Of a stretch of DNA of 10,653 nt, positions 1-6,179 are shown piece after piece. The stretch lies in the NCBI GenBank assembly GCA_021848165.1, contig JAJZMW010000162.1, positions 1-10,653 of the forward strand, given 5' to 3'. The translations under genes and the position numbers were made by a program. Numbering within the stretch: the stretch's first letter is position 1; each line of letters starts with the position of its first letter. This DNA comes from Thermoplasmata archaeon (GTDB taxonomy: Archaea > Thermoplasmatota > Thermoplasmata > Lutacidiplasmatales > UBA184). The notes under the pieces were generated by a model that worked only from the letters and a program-made list of their open reading frames with translations, was not told the origin of the DNA and searched no databases.

Positions 1-1074
1 CCGGCGGACCGGCCGCTCGGCCGGGGCCGCCGGGGCCTTCCCGGGAAGCGCGGCGGGGATTTCGACCGCGTGGTTGATCGCGATCTCCCCCAGATCGCTC
101 GCGTAGAGCGCCGTCCGCTCGATGCTCTCGAGGATGTAGGCGAGCCCGACGGCGAGCCGACCGCGCTTGGTCATCAGCTCCGCGAGAACGTGCGCCCGCT
201 CCTGGACCATCCGGTGCGCCGTGTCGATCACCGCGTTCGCGCGCGCGATGTCGCGGCGCTCGAGGGCGTCGAGGCCGTCGGCGAGCGCCTGCGTCGCGGT
301 CGCCGCCATCCGCTCGAGGTCGGCGACGACCGCCGCCGGGGGCTTCTCCTTCTCGAACATCGCGACGGTCTCCGCGATGCGGACGGCGTGATCCGCGACC
401 CGTTCGAGCAGGCGGGAGGTGAGGAGGTACGTCGAGCAATCGGGGAGGGTCAGGTCGAGCGATGCGAGGACCCGCGCGTCCCGGAGCGCCGAATTCACCT
501 GCTTCTCCATGAACCAGTGGAGCCGGTCGACCTCCCAATCGCGCTCGACGACGTCGCGGGCGATCGCGACGTCCTGCGCCCGGAACGCCGCCATCGCGTC
601 GGCGTGCATCGCGCGGACCATCTGGTGCATCCGTCGGATCACCGACGGGATCGGCAGCGGGTTCGCCCCGACGACGTCCTGCAGGATCACCGATTCCGAG
701 GTCTCCTCGAGGATCTCGGGGCCGATGACCCGCTGGGCGAACCCCCGAACGACCTCGCGCGTGCGGGCGCTCATCCGGCCCTCGGTCCGAATCTCGAGGA
801 GGGAGGAGCCCGCGATGTACTCCGCGATCAGCCGGCGGATCAGGTAGTCCTCCTGCATCTCGTTCGAGACGAGGACCACGTGGCGCACCGCCTCCGGCGT
901 CCCGCTCTCCTCGGGGGAGACGGTGAGCGACCCGTCGGGCCGGGGGGTGAAGGCGAGGAGGTCCCCCGCGTGGAGCCCGCGGCTCGTGACCCAGTTCTTC
1001 GGGAGGGAGATGATGAAGGTCGATCCGCCGGTCTTCTGGATCCGGCGCCCGTGGAAGCCCCCGGTAGCGCGCAT
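1..1074 (-). CDS. AbrB-PhoU fusion protein, archaeal phosphate-uptake type regulator (3' end outside window)
   Basis: Read on the minus strand from the ATG at 1074, the frame stays open for 358 codons and runs off the window. Residues about 9-53 form a SpoVT/AbrB swapped-hairpin DNA-binding domain, with the typical GRRIQKTGGSTFIISLPKNW stretch. Residues about 65-335 are helical and carry two PhoU-like repeats rich in E/DxxxD patterns, such as LLERVADHAVRIAE (222-235) and ILESIERTALYASD (314-327). The tail after about 340 is Ala/Pro-rich, so little of the protein is probably missing. AbrB-PhoU fusions are a known archaeal architecture, thought to control phosphate transport genes or to act as metal-binding regulators; no phosphate transporter is visible here, so the target is unknown. 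The ATG is chosen because a TATA box lies about 27 nt upstream, which implies a leaderless mRNA. It is divergent from the dehydrogenase genes. Confidence 0.9.
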   Translation of the reverse strand, partial: MRATGGFHGRRIQKTGGSTFIISLPKNWVTSRGLHAGDLLAFTPRPDGSLTVSPEESGTPEAVRHVVLVSNEMQEDYLIRRLIAEYIAGSSLLEIRTEGRMSARTREVVRGFAQRVIGPEILEETSESVILQDVVGANPLPIPSVIRRMHQMVRAMHADAMAAFRAQDVAIARDVVERDWEVDRLHWFMEKQVNSALRDARVLASLDLTLPDCSTYLLTSRLLERVADHAVRIAETVAMFEKEKPPAAVVADLERMAATATQALADGLDALERRDIARANAVIDTAHRMVQERAHVLAELMTKRGRLAVGLAYILESIERTALYASDLGEIAINHAVEIPAALPGKAPAAPAERPVRR

Positions 1075-1213
1075 CGGTCCGGCGTGGTCGCGATGGACTA
1101 TATAGTTTCGTGAGAGCGACCGGCCTTCGGGGGCGCCGCGAGACTTCCGGAGCGCCCCCCCCCCGCCTCCCCCCCGTGAGCGTAATGCCTGAGTCGGCGC
1201 GTCCCACGGGCCG
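1075..1213. other. divergent intergenic region with poly-C tracts
   Basis: This gap separates the divergent PhoU-like and dehydrogenase genes. Besides the PhoU-side TATA box it holds a run of ten C (1155-1164) and a run of seven C (1169-1175). A weak TATA-like GTAATG (1182-1187) lies about 29 nt before the GTG at 1214 and may serve the plus-strand gene. No further ORF is convincing here; the ATG at 1185 opens a frame of only ten codons. The homopolymers are also places where the assembly could be wrong. Confidence 0.5.
1098..1108 (-). promoter_or_regulatory. TATA box of the AbrB-PhoU gene
   Basis: On the minus strand this reads AAACTATATAG. The centre of TATATA (1099-1104) is about 27 nt before the ATG at 1074, so transcription should begin at or within a base or two of the start codon. 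It is a conspicuous AT island in very GC-rich DNA. Confidence 0.75.
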
Positions 1214-2857
1214 GTGAACCGAACCCCCGCCGACCCGCGGACCTCCGGGGACGATGCGCGCCCCCCGCCCCGGCCGCCGGGCCTTCCGATCGGGCAACGT
1301 TCGATCCGCTACCACCGCCCGCGCGCCCCGTTCTGCGGGATCGGGTACTGCACGAACTGCCTCGTTCGCACCGATGCCCGGCTCAACGTCCGGGCGTGCC
1401 GGGAGGGATACCCCGTGGACGGGGTCCGGCCGACCTCCCACGCGTGGCCGTCCCCGCGATGGGACCTCTTCGCCGTCTTCGACGGACTCTTCCCGCACGG
1501 CATCGACACGCTCCGGGGCTTCCGGCGACCCGCGATCCTGGTGCGCGCCTACCAGCGGGTCGTCCGGCGGCTCGCGGGATACGCCACCCCGCGCGTCGCG
1601 ACCGCTCGGGCGCCGGCGCCTCCGACCCAACGCCGCGCCTGCGAGGTCCTCGTGATCGGGCAAGGGACCGCGGGTCGGGCGGTCGCCGACGAGCTCCGAC
1701 GGCGGGGCGTCGACCCGGTGATGACCGTCGACCGGGACCGTCGCCGATCCGAGGGGGCAGCCTCGCCCGACCTGGGCCGGGCGACCGCCGTCTTCCTCCC
1801 TCCCCCGGACCCCGCGCAGCCGCATCCGCTGCGCTGCTACGTCGCCCGCGACGTGGGGGGGCTCGTCGAGATCGCCAGCCGGCGGGTCGTCGTCGCGACC
1901 GGAGGGTACGACGCCTCTCTCCTTTTCGCGGGGAACGACCGGCCGGGCGTCGTCACCGCGGACGGCGCCGTTTCGCTCGCCTCGGCCGGGTTCTCTCCGT
2001 TCTCGCACGCGATCGTCTTCGGCGACGGCCCGCGCGCGCGCGACGTCCTCGCGCGGTTCCCCCGGGAGATCGCGGCGATCGTCGCGCCGAACGAGATCGG
2101 GCCCGACCTGGTCGCGATCGCCGCGGACCGGGGCATCCCCCTCTACCCCCGGAGCCTCCTCGTGCGCGCCGAGGGCCGCCGCGGGGTCCGCCGGGTCGCT
2201 CTGCGCGCTCGCGGCGGCGGCCCGCTCATGACGCTCGAGGCCGACGGGGTCGTCCTCGCGCACCGCCGCATCCCGCACCCCCAACTGTTCTTCCAGTGCG
2301 GGGCGCGGATGCGCTGGGACCCGCGACCGGGCGCCTATCGGCCCGTGACCGACCCGACCGGAGCGACGACAGTCCCGGGGGTCTACGCGGTCGGCTTCGC
2401 CCGGGAGAGCGCGGTTCCTTCCGACGCGGAGGGGGGCGCCCGGCGGACCGCCGAAGCGATCGCCGCGGGGGCGCCGCCGCCGGGGCCCGAGCCTTTGGCC
2501 CCGGCGGAGCCGCTCGATCCGCCGCACCCGCTCCTCGGCTACTACCGGGAGCTGCTCGCGGAGCTCGGGGGCCGGGAGAAGTGGATCGCCTGTCCGTGCG
2601 AGGACGTCCTTCTCTCGGAGATCGTCGAGGCGAACGAACGGGGGTACCGCGGGATCGAGGTCGTGAAGCGCTACACCGGGCTCGGCACCGGCCTCTGCCA
2701 GGGCCGCTACTGCCTCCCGGATGCCCTGCTGATCCTCTCGATCCTGGAGGGGCGGCCGCCCTCCCGGGTCGGTTACATCACCCAGCGCCCCCCCGTCGTC
2801 CCGACGCGGCTCGCGGATCTTGCCGGGATCCCGGGGCCAGAGGAGGGGCCGTCGTGA
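1214..2857 (+). CDS. FAD/[2Fe-2S] dehydrogenase large subunit (SoxA/HcnA-HcnB-like fusion)
   Basis: The 547-residue product combines three modules. Residues about 28-70 are the cysteine half of a Fer2_4-type [2Fe-2S] domain with C41, C46, C49 and C62 (C-x4-C-x2-C-x12-C). Residues about 144-420 are an FAD-binding pyridine-nucleotide-disulfide-type domain, with GQGTAG at 149-154 and ATGG at 228-231. Residues about 458-515 are a BFD-like C-terminal domain with C460, C462, C495 and C500. This is the order in sarcosine oxidase alpha, but the C-terminal GcvT/tetrahydrofolate domain is absent, so the protein is closer to HcnA plus HcnB, or to alpha and gamma subunits of dye-linked proline or hydroxyproline dehydrogenases. 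It should pass electrons from the partner flavoprotein encoded next to an unknown acceptor. GTG 1214 is the only usable start after the in-frame TGA at 1189. The first strands of the ferredoxin fold seem missing. The substrate cannot be read from sequence. Confidence 0.87.
   Translation: MNRTPADPRTSGDDARPPPRPPGLPIGQRSIRYHRPRAPFCGIGYCTNCLVRTDARLNVRACREGYPVDGVRPTSHAWPSPRWDLFAVFDGLFPHGIDTLRGFRRPAILVRAYQRVVRRLAGYATPRVATARAPAPPTQRRACEVLVIGQGTAGRAVADELRRRGVDPVMTVDRDRRRSEGAASPDLGRATAVFLPPPDPAQPHPLRCYVARDVGGLVEIASRRVVVATGGYDASLLFAGNDRPGVVTADGAVSLASAGFSPFSHAIVFGDGPRARDVLARFPREIAAIVAPNEIGPDLVAIAADRGIPLYPRSLLVRAEGRRGVRRVALRARGGGPLMTLEADGVVLAHRRIPHPQLFFQCGARMRWDPRPGAYRPVTDPTGATTVPGVYAVGFARESAVPSDAEGGARRTAEAIAAGAPPPGPEPLAPAEPLDPPHPLLGYYRELLAELGGREKWIACPCEDVLLSEIVEANERGYRGIEVVKRYTGLGTGLCQGRYCLPDALLILSILEGRPPSRVGYITQRPPVVPTRLADLAGIPGPEEGPS
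2840..2848 (+). promoter_or_regulatory. Shine-Dalgarno site of the small dehydrogenase subunit
   Basis: The purine tract GAGGAGGGG (2840-2848) lies about 5 nt before the GTG at 2854. It supports that start, which overlaps the TGA of the upstream gene. Internal operon genes keep such sites, while promoter-proximal genes in this window appear leaderless. Confidence 0.6.
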
Positions 2858-4017
2858 AGGCCGAGCGATCGGAGTACCGCGTCGTCATCGTCGGCGCCGG
2901 GGTCATCGGCCTCTACACGGCGCACCACCTCGCCCGGCGGGGCGCCGGCCCGATCCTGATCGTCGACCGGGGGTTCCTCTCGAGCGGCGCCTCCGGCCGC
3001 AACGGCGGCGGGGTCCGCCAGCAGTGGCAGACGCGGGCGACGATCCGGCTCGCGCGCGAGTCGGTCGCGGCGTACCGTCGGTTCGCCCGCGACTTCGGCT
3101 ACAACCCCTGGTTCCGCCAATCGGGGTACCTGTTTCTCGCCGAGGATGCGGCGGCGCTCGAGCGCCTCGGCCCGGTCCACGAGCTCGTCCGCTCCGAGGG
3201 GCTCTCCTCCGAGTGGGTCGACGCCGCCGGCGTCGCGCGGCATGTCCCCGGGATCCGCCCCGGCGCCGCCGTCGGGGGAACGTACCTCGGGTCCGACGGC
3301 ACGCTCTACCCGTTCCCGGTCGTCTGGGGCCTCCACGACGCCCTCCGGGCCGCGGGGGTCGAGATCCTCCACGGGATCGAAGCGCTCGGCGTCGAGCGCG
3401 ACGGCGGCCGGGTCCGGGCGCTCCAAACCTCCCGCGGACGGATCGCGACGCCGACCGTCGTCAACGCGGCCGGGGGCTGGTCCCGCGAGTTCTCCGAGCG
3501 GTGCGGGCTCGCGGTGGCGAACCGGGCGACGCGCCACGAGATCCTGGCGACCGAGCCGCTGAAGCCGTTCCTCGATCCGATGGTGGTGCGCGCCTCCGAC
3601 GGCCTCTACTTCAGCCAGACGATGCGCGGGGAGATCGTCGGCGGGCTCTCTCCCCTCGCCGACCCGACCGGATCGATCGCGATGTCGAGCAGCGCCGGGT
3701 TCCTCGGCCGGATGGCCCGTGCCTTGGTCGATCTCCTGCCCGGGCTCGCGAGCGTCGGGGTGCTCCGCGCCTGGTCGGGCCTCTACGACGACACGCCGGA
3801 CGGCCTGCCGATCGTCGGCGAGGACCCGGCGCTCTCCGGATTCGTCCACGCGAACGGCTTCGGAGGGCACGGGATGATGCTCGCGCCGTCGTCGACCGAA
3901 CGGGTCGCGCGGCTCGTCCTCGGGGAGCGGATCGACCTCGACCCCGCCGAGTTCGGGCCGGGCCGCTTCGCCTCGACAGGGAGCGGGCGGCCGACCGAAG
4001 CGCTCCAGCTCGGCTGA
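2854..4017 (+). CDS. FAD-dependent amine/amino-acid dehydrogenase small subunit (DAO family, SoxB/HcnC-like)
   Basis: The product has 387 residues, normal for this family. It starts with a Rossmann FAD motif, VIVGAGVIG (residues 11-19), with an acidic D38 at the end of the second strand. GASGRNGGGVR (45-55) is the DAO-family flavin-contact segment found in sarcosine oxidase beta. VNAAGGWS (203-210) and the closing LPIVGED and GFGGHGMMLAP (318-345) segments are also typical. It should carry the substrate-oxidising flavin and donate electrons to the large subunit. The GTG start overlaps the upstream TGA by four bases (GTGA), so the two are translationally coupled and probably form one complex. 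Family alternatives are sarcosine, glycine (cyanide-forming), L-proline or D-hydroxyproline oxidation; nothing in the sequence decides among them. There is no signal peptide, so a cytoplasmic site or a peripheral membrane position is expected. Confidence 0.88.
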   Translation: MKAERSEYRVVIVGAGVIGLYTAHHLARRGAGPILIVDRGFLSSGASGRNGGGVRQQWQTRATIRLARESVAAYRRFARDFGYNPWFRQSGYLFLAEDAAALERLGPVHELVRSEGLSSEWVDAAGVARHVPGIRPGAAVGGTYLGSDGTLYPFPVVWGLHDALRAAGVEILHGIEALGVERDGGRVRALQTSRGRIATPTVVNAAGGWSREFSERCGLAVANRATRHEILATEPLKPFLDPMVVRASDGLYFSQTMRGEIVGGLSPLADPTGSIAMSSSAGFLGRMARALVDLLPGLASVGVLRAWSGLYDDTPDGLPIVGEDPALSGFVHANGFGGHGMMLAPSSTERVARLVLGERIDLDPAEFGPGRFASTGSGRPTEALQLG

Positions 4018-4033
4018 ACGGGCCCCCGAGCGG

Positions 4034-4040
4034 CTTTTAG
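4034..4040 (+). promoter_or_regulatory. TATA-like box of the glycerate-kinase-like gene
   Basis: CTTTTAG is the only AT-rich stretch in the 46-nt gap after the dehydrogenase genes. Its centre is 27 nt before the GTG at 4064, which fits a leaderless transcript and an independent promoter. The match to a canonical TATA box is only fair. Confidence 0.5.
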
Positions 4041-4063
4041 TCACGGGCTCCGGTGCGAGCGCC

Positions 4064-5395
4064 GTGATCGGGCAGTTCCCCTGGGACCCGTTCCCGCCGG
4101 ACGTCCCGCTCCCGAGAGGTCCCGATCCGCTCCAGGCGCTTGCGTACCGAGAGGCGATCGCCGCCGCCGACGCCTACCGGGGCGTTCGGGAGGCGCTCCG
4201 CATCGAGCACGACCTCCTGCGGATCGGCAACCGGTTCGTCCCTCGCGAACGGTACCGGGAGGTCGCCTTCGTTGCGGTCGGCAACGCGGCGGGGTCGATG
4301 GCGCTCGGCGCGGCGGATTCCCTCGGGGAGCTCCTGACCGCCGGCTTCGCCGCCGGGCCTCCCACGACGCTCGAGCACGTGCCGTTCCCGCGGATCGAGG
4401 TGCCGCTGGGGTTGCCGATCGCTCCGCGCTCGGAGGAGGTCGTGCGCAGCCTCGAGGAGATCGCGGAGACGCTGCACGACGATCACCTCCTCGTCCTCCT
4501 CCTCTCCCCCGGCGCGCTGCCGGCGCTCGCGCGGCCCCCGACCGGCTGGTCGGCGACCGACTTCGGAGAGTTCCTCGCGCGGATCCGCCGCCTCGGCGCC
4601 ACGGGGGAGGAGCTCGACCTCGCGACCCGGGCCTTGGCCGGCGGTGGCGTCGGTGGCGGCGTCGCGCGGGCCCTCGGCTCGGTCGACGTCGCGACGCTCA
4701 TTGTCGACCGGGGGGACGGGGCTCGGCGCACGGGCGGAGGACCGATGCACGCCGTCGATCCGACCGAGCGGGCCGAGCTCCGCGCGACCCTCGAGCGGCT
4801 CGGGGTGCGCGCCTCCCTCCCGGAGCCGATGCGCGCGGCGCTCGCGCCGGACCCCTCGGCCCCGGCCCCCCGGCCGACGCACCGCCCGGTGTACGTCGCC
4901 CGGCCCGCCGACGCCCTCACCGGGGCCGGGGATGCGCTCTTCGACCGGAAGTGGCGGGTCCGCTTGGGGACCCTCGCGCTCGCCGGGAACCCCGAGGAGG
5001 CGGCGGAGGCGTTCCTCCACCGGGTCGAGGAGATCCTCGCGAAAGAACCGGCGCCATCGCTCGACAAGAGCTACGGGATCGCCGTGCTCGCGGCGGCCCG
5101 GCTCGACCAACCCGAAGGAGCGGAGGGGGGTCCGGCGCTCGCCCGCTTCCTGACCCGCGCGCAGGCATCGATGCGGCGGCCCGAGTTGAGCGTCGGTCTC
5201 TTCCGGACGGCGGGGCCCCTCGGAGGCCCCGAGCTTCCGGGCGGGGCGGTGATCGGCCGAGCCGAGTCGACGGAGTACCCGATCCACGCCGGCCGCGCCC
5301 GGGCGATCCCGATGGAGGCCGGGGTCACCGACGTCGGGTTCCTCGCGGTCGCGCTCTGGCCGGGGGGAGAGGAGGCCCCCGGTCCCGCGCCGTGA
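4064..5395 (+). CDS. glycerate 2-kinase-like protein (DUF4147/MOFRL type), probably catalytically degenerate
   Basis: The 443-residue product keeps the layout of class-II glycerate 2-kinases (GckA), which phosphorylate D-glycerate to 2-phosphoglycerate with ATP. An N-terminal helical lead is followed by VAFVAVGNAAGSMALGAAD (68-85), matching the usual VGKAAxxMA segment, and by a Rossmann-like strand LLVLLLS (142-148), a helix with LARIRRLGATGEEL (171-184), and a C-terminal MOFRL-like half ending near ALWPGG (430-435). Every motif is altered: the invariant Lys is Asn74; the SGGGSAL loop reads SPGALPAL; the KHLSxVKGG segment reads TRALAGGGVGGG; the SDVxGD segment reads VDRGDGARR; and no GTDGxDGPTDAAGA motif is found. 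The frame is intact and long, so this is not simple decay. It is either a pseudoenzyme or a kinase-fold protein with another role. GTG 4064 is supported by a TATA-like box 27 nt upstream. Confidence 0.72.
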   Translation: MIGQFPWDPFPPDVPLPRGPDPLQALAYREAIAAADAYRGVREALRIEHDLLRIGNRFVPRERYREVAFVAVGNAAGSMALGAADSLGELLTAGFAAGPPTTLEHVPFPRIEVPLGLPIAPRSEEVVRSLEEIAETLHDDHLLVLLLSPGALPALARPPTGWSATDFGEFLARIRRLGATGEELDLATRALAGGGVGGGVARALGSVDVATLIVDRGDGARRTGGGPMHAVDPTERAELRATLERLGVRASLPEPMRAALAPDPSAPAPRPTHRPVYVARPADALTGAGDALFDRKWRVRLGTLALAGNPEEAAEAFLHRVEEILAKEPAPSLDKSYGIAVLAAARLDQPEGAEGGPALARFLTRAQASMRRPELSVGLFRTAGPLGGPELPGGAVIGRAESTEYPIHAGRARAIPMEAGVTDVGFLAVALWPGGEEAPGPAP

Positions 5396-5439
5396 ACCGG
5401 GGGAGCCTCGGGGAGGGACGACGGCGAGGTCGTCGTCCG

Positions 5440-5457
5440 TGTAGACCGCCATCTACA
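5440..5457. promoter_or_regulatory. operator 1 of the arsR-type gene (TGTAGA-N6-TCTACA)
   Basis: The inverted repeat has arms TGTAGA (5440-5445) and TCTACA (5452-5457) with a 6-nt spacer. It lies immediately upstream of the TATA box, over the position where TFB would contact DNA. It has the same geometry as operator 2, 26 bp downstream. I found these half-sites nowhere else in the window. Confidence 0.7.
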
Positions 5458-5463
5458 TATATT
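5458..5463 (+). promoter_or_regulatory. TATA box of the arsR-type gene
   Basis: TATATT sits exactly in the 8-nt space between the two inverted repeats. Its centre is 25-26 nt before the ATG at 5486, which fits a leaderless message and makes that ATG the preferred start. Confidence 0.75.
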
Positions 5464-5464
5464 C

Positions 5465-5484
5465 GTGTAGATGTGCATCTACAC
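5465..5484. promoter_or_regulatory. operator 2 of the arsR-type gene
   Basis: The perfect inverted repeat has 9-bp arms, GTGTAGATG (5465-5473) and CATCTACAC (5476-5484), around a central TG. Its core is TGTAGA-N6-TCTACA, the same as operator 1. It fills the space between the TATA box and the likely transcription start, so a bound dimer would block RNA polymerase. The ATG at 5471 falls inside it, a reason to reject that upstream start. Confidence 0.82.
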
Positions 5485-5485
5485 G

Positions 5486-5863
5486 ATGGCACTGGCCCGC
5501 ACCGACCCACGCCTGGGCGAGCGCTTGGAGCGGCTGACCGGGGCGGCGGCGGCGTGCTGTGAGCCAGAGTATCGATCTCTGACGGAGGAGATCCGCCAGA
5601 GTCCGGGGTTCCGCGCGCGCTGGCTCCGCGCTCAGGTCCTGGCGGACGAGAGTCGCTTCCTCACGATGGAGCTCCTCCAGCGCCGCAAGGAACTGTGCGC
5701 CTGCGAGATCCAGGCCGCGCTCGGTGTGACCCACGCGACCGTGAGCCACCATATGCATGCCCTCCTCAAGGCGGGCCTTGTCTCCGCGGAGCGCCGCGGC
5801 AAGTGGGTCTACTACCGGCGCGTGCGGGCGCCCGGGCGCAAGGCGCGCCGGGGCGGCCGGTAG
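5486..5863 (+). CDS. ArsR/SmtB-family metal-sensing transcriptional repressor (CadC/ArsR-like cysteines)
   Basis: The 125-residue product is a winged-helix ArsR-family protein. The core runs from about residue 48 to 113: ELCACE (69-74) is the metal-binding alpha-3 motif, VTHATVSHHMHALLKAGLV (81-99) is the helix-turn-helix, and ERRGKWVYYRRV (102-113) is the wing. C71 and C73 match the CxC of ArsR and CadC. A second pair, C24-C25, lies 46-47 residues earlier, close to the N-terminal Cys to CxC distance in CadC. A thiolate site for a soft metal or metalloid (Cd, Pb, Hg, As) is therefore likely, formed between subunits. The C-terminal Asp/His/Glu zinc site of SmtB is absent; the tail is Arg/Lys-rich. 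An ATG at 5471 would add MCIYT but lies within the operator. The gene is probably autoregulated and heads a cluster with the cysteine-rich and peptidase genes, each about 20 nt apart. Confidence 0.9.
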   Translation: MALARTDPRLGERLERLTGAAAACCEPEYRSLTEEIRQSPGFRARWLRAQVLADESRFLTMELLQRRKELCACEIQAALGVTHATVSHHMHALLKAGLVSAERRGKWVYYRRVRAPGRKARRGGR

Positions 5864-5884
5864 CGAGCGGGCGAGAGATCACGA

Positions 5885-6160
5885 ATGACAGCGAACCAGA
5901 GGACGAAGCGAGCGGGAAGGTCGACGGCGAGGCGGAACGCGCCCCACGGTCCGCACGGAGGTTTCCCGGACGGGGTCCCCGATCCGGTCCATGGGCCACC
6001 GTCCACGGGCTGCTGCGGGAGCTCCGGAGCGGGGGACGCCTGCTGCGGCGGATCCACCGCCGCTGCCGCGGGAGGCGCGGGGTGCTGCGAGGGGGGAGCC
6101 CGAGGTTCCGCCGGCGGGTGCGGGTGTGGCGGTTCGGGCGGGGGATGCTGCGAGCAGTAG
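5885..6160 (+). CDS. small cysteine-rich protein, possible metallothionein-like metal-binding protein
   Basis: This 91-residue ORF begins 21 nt after the ArsR-type gene and ends 19 nt before the peptidase. I do not recognise its family. Residues 1-20 are basic (six to seven Arg/Lys). Residues 21-40 are Gly/Pro-rich with three His (21, 24, 36). Residues 41-91 are a Gly/Ala/Ser-rich tail with ten cysteines at 43, 44, 53, 54, 67, 68, 79, 81, 88 and 89: four Cys-Cys pairs and one CGC, at roughly 10-14 residue intervals. There is no hydrophobic signal or membrane segment. Third codon positions are mainly G or C, as in the neighbours. The position behind a cysteine-type metal sensor suggests soft-metal binding, but this is inference. 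A chance ORF in GC-rich DNA, with TGC codons recurring in GCTGCG-like repeats, is the main alternative. The ribosome site is weak. Confidence 0.62.
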   Translation: MTANQRTKRAGRSTARRNAPHGPHGGFPDGVPDPVHGPPSTGCCGSSGAGDACCGGSTAAAAGGAGCCEGGARGSAGGCGCGGSGGGCCEQ

Positions 6161-6179
6161 CCTTCCCCTAAGGGCGAGG

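Noticed and set aside
70..1113. 347-codon plus-strand ORF opposite the PhoU-like gene
   Set aside because: It is an antisense shadow of high GC. Its translation is Arg/Asp/Pro-rich without domains, whereas the minus strand gives clear AbrB and PhoU domains.
1155..1175. C10 and C7 tracts as a regulatory element
   Set aside because: Homopolymers of this kind are expected in very GC-rich DNA, and no second sign of function is visible.
1396..4017. 873-codon frame suggesting a fused large protein
   Set aside because: Only the part from GTG 2854 has family motifs. The upstream part is an Arg/Pro/Gly-rich shadow of the large dehydrogenase subunit, which ends at 2857 in another frame.
2773..4044. 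423-codon minus-strand ORF
   Set aside because: Antisense shadow of the SoxB-like gene with low-complexity Asp/Arg/Pro composition.
4037..5452. 471-codon minus-strand ORF
   Set aside because: Antisense shadow of the glycerate-kinase-like gene; no recognisable domain, and it lies over the operator region.
5471..5485. Upstream ATG of the arsR-type gene (adds MCIYT)
   Set aside because: The codons lie inside the operator palindrome, and the TATA box is too close (about 11 nt) for this ATG to be in the transcript.
5991..6179. 63-codon N-terminal extension of the M28 peptidase
   Set aside because: It is Arg/Gly/Pro-rich, lacks similarity to the family, and would overlap the Cys-rich gene.
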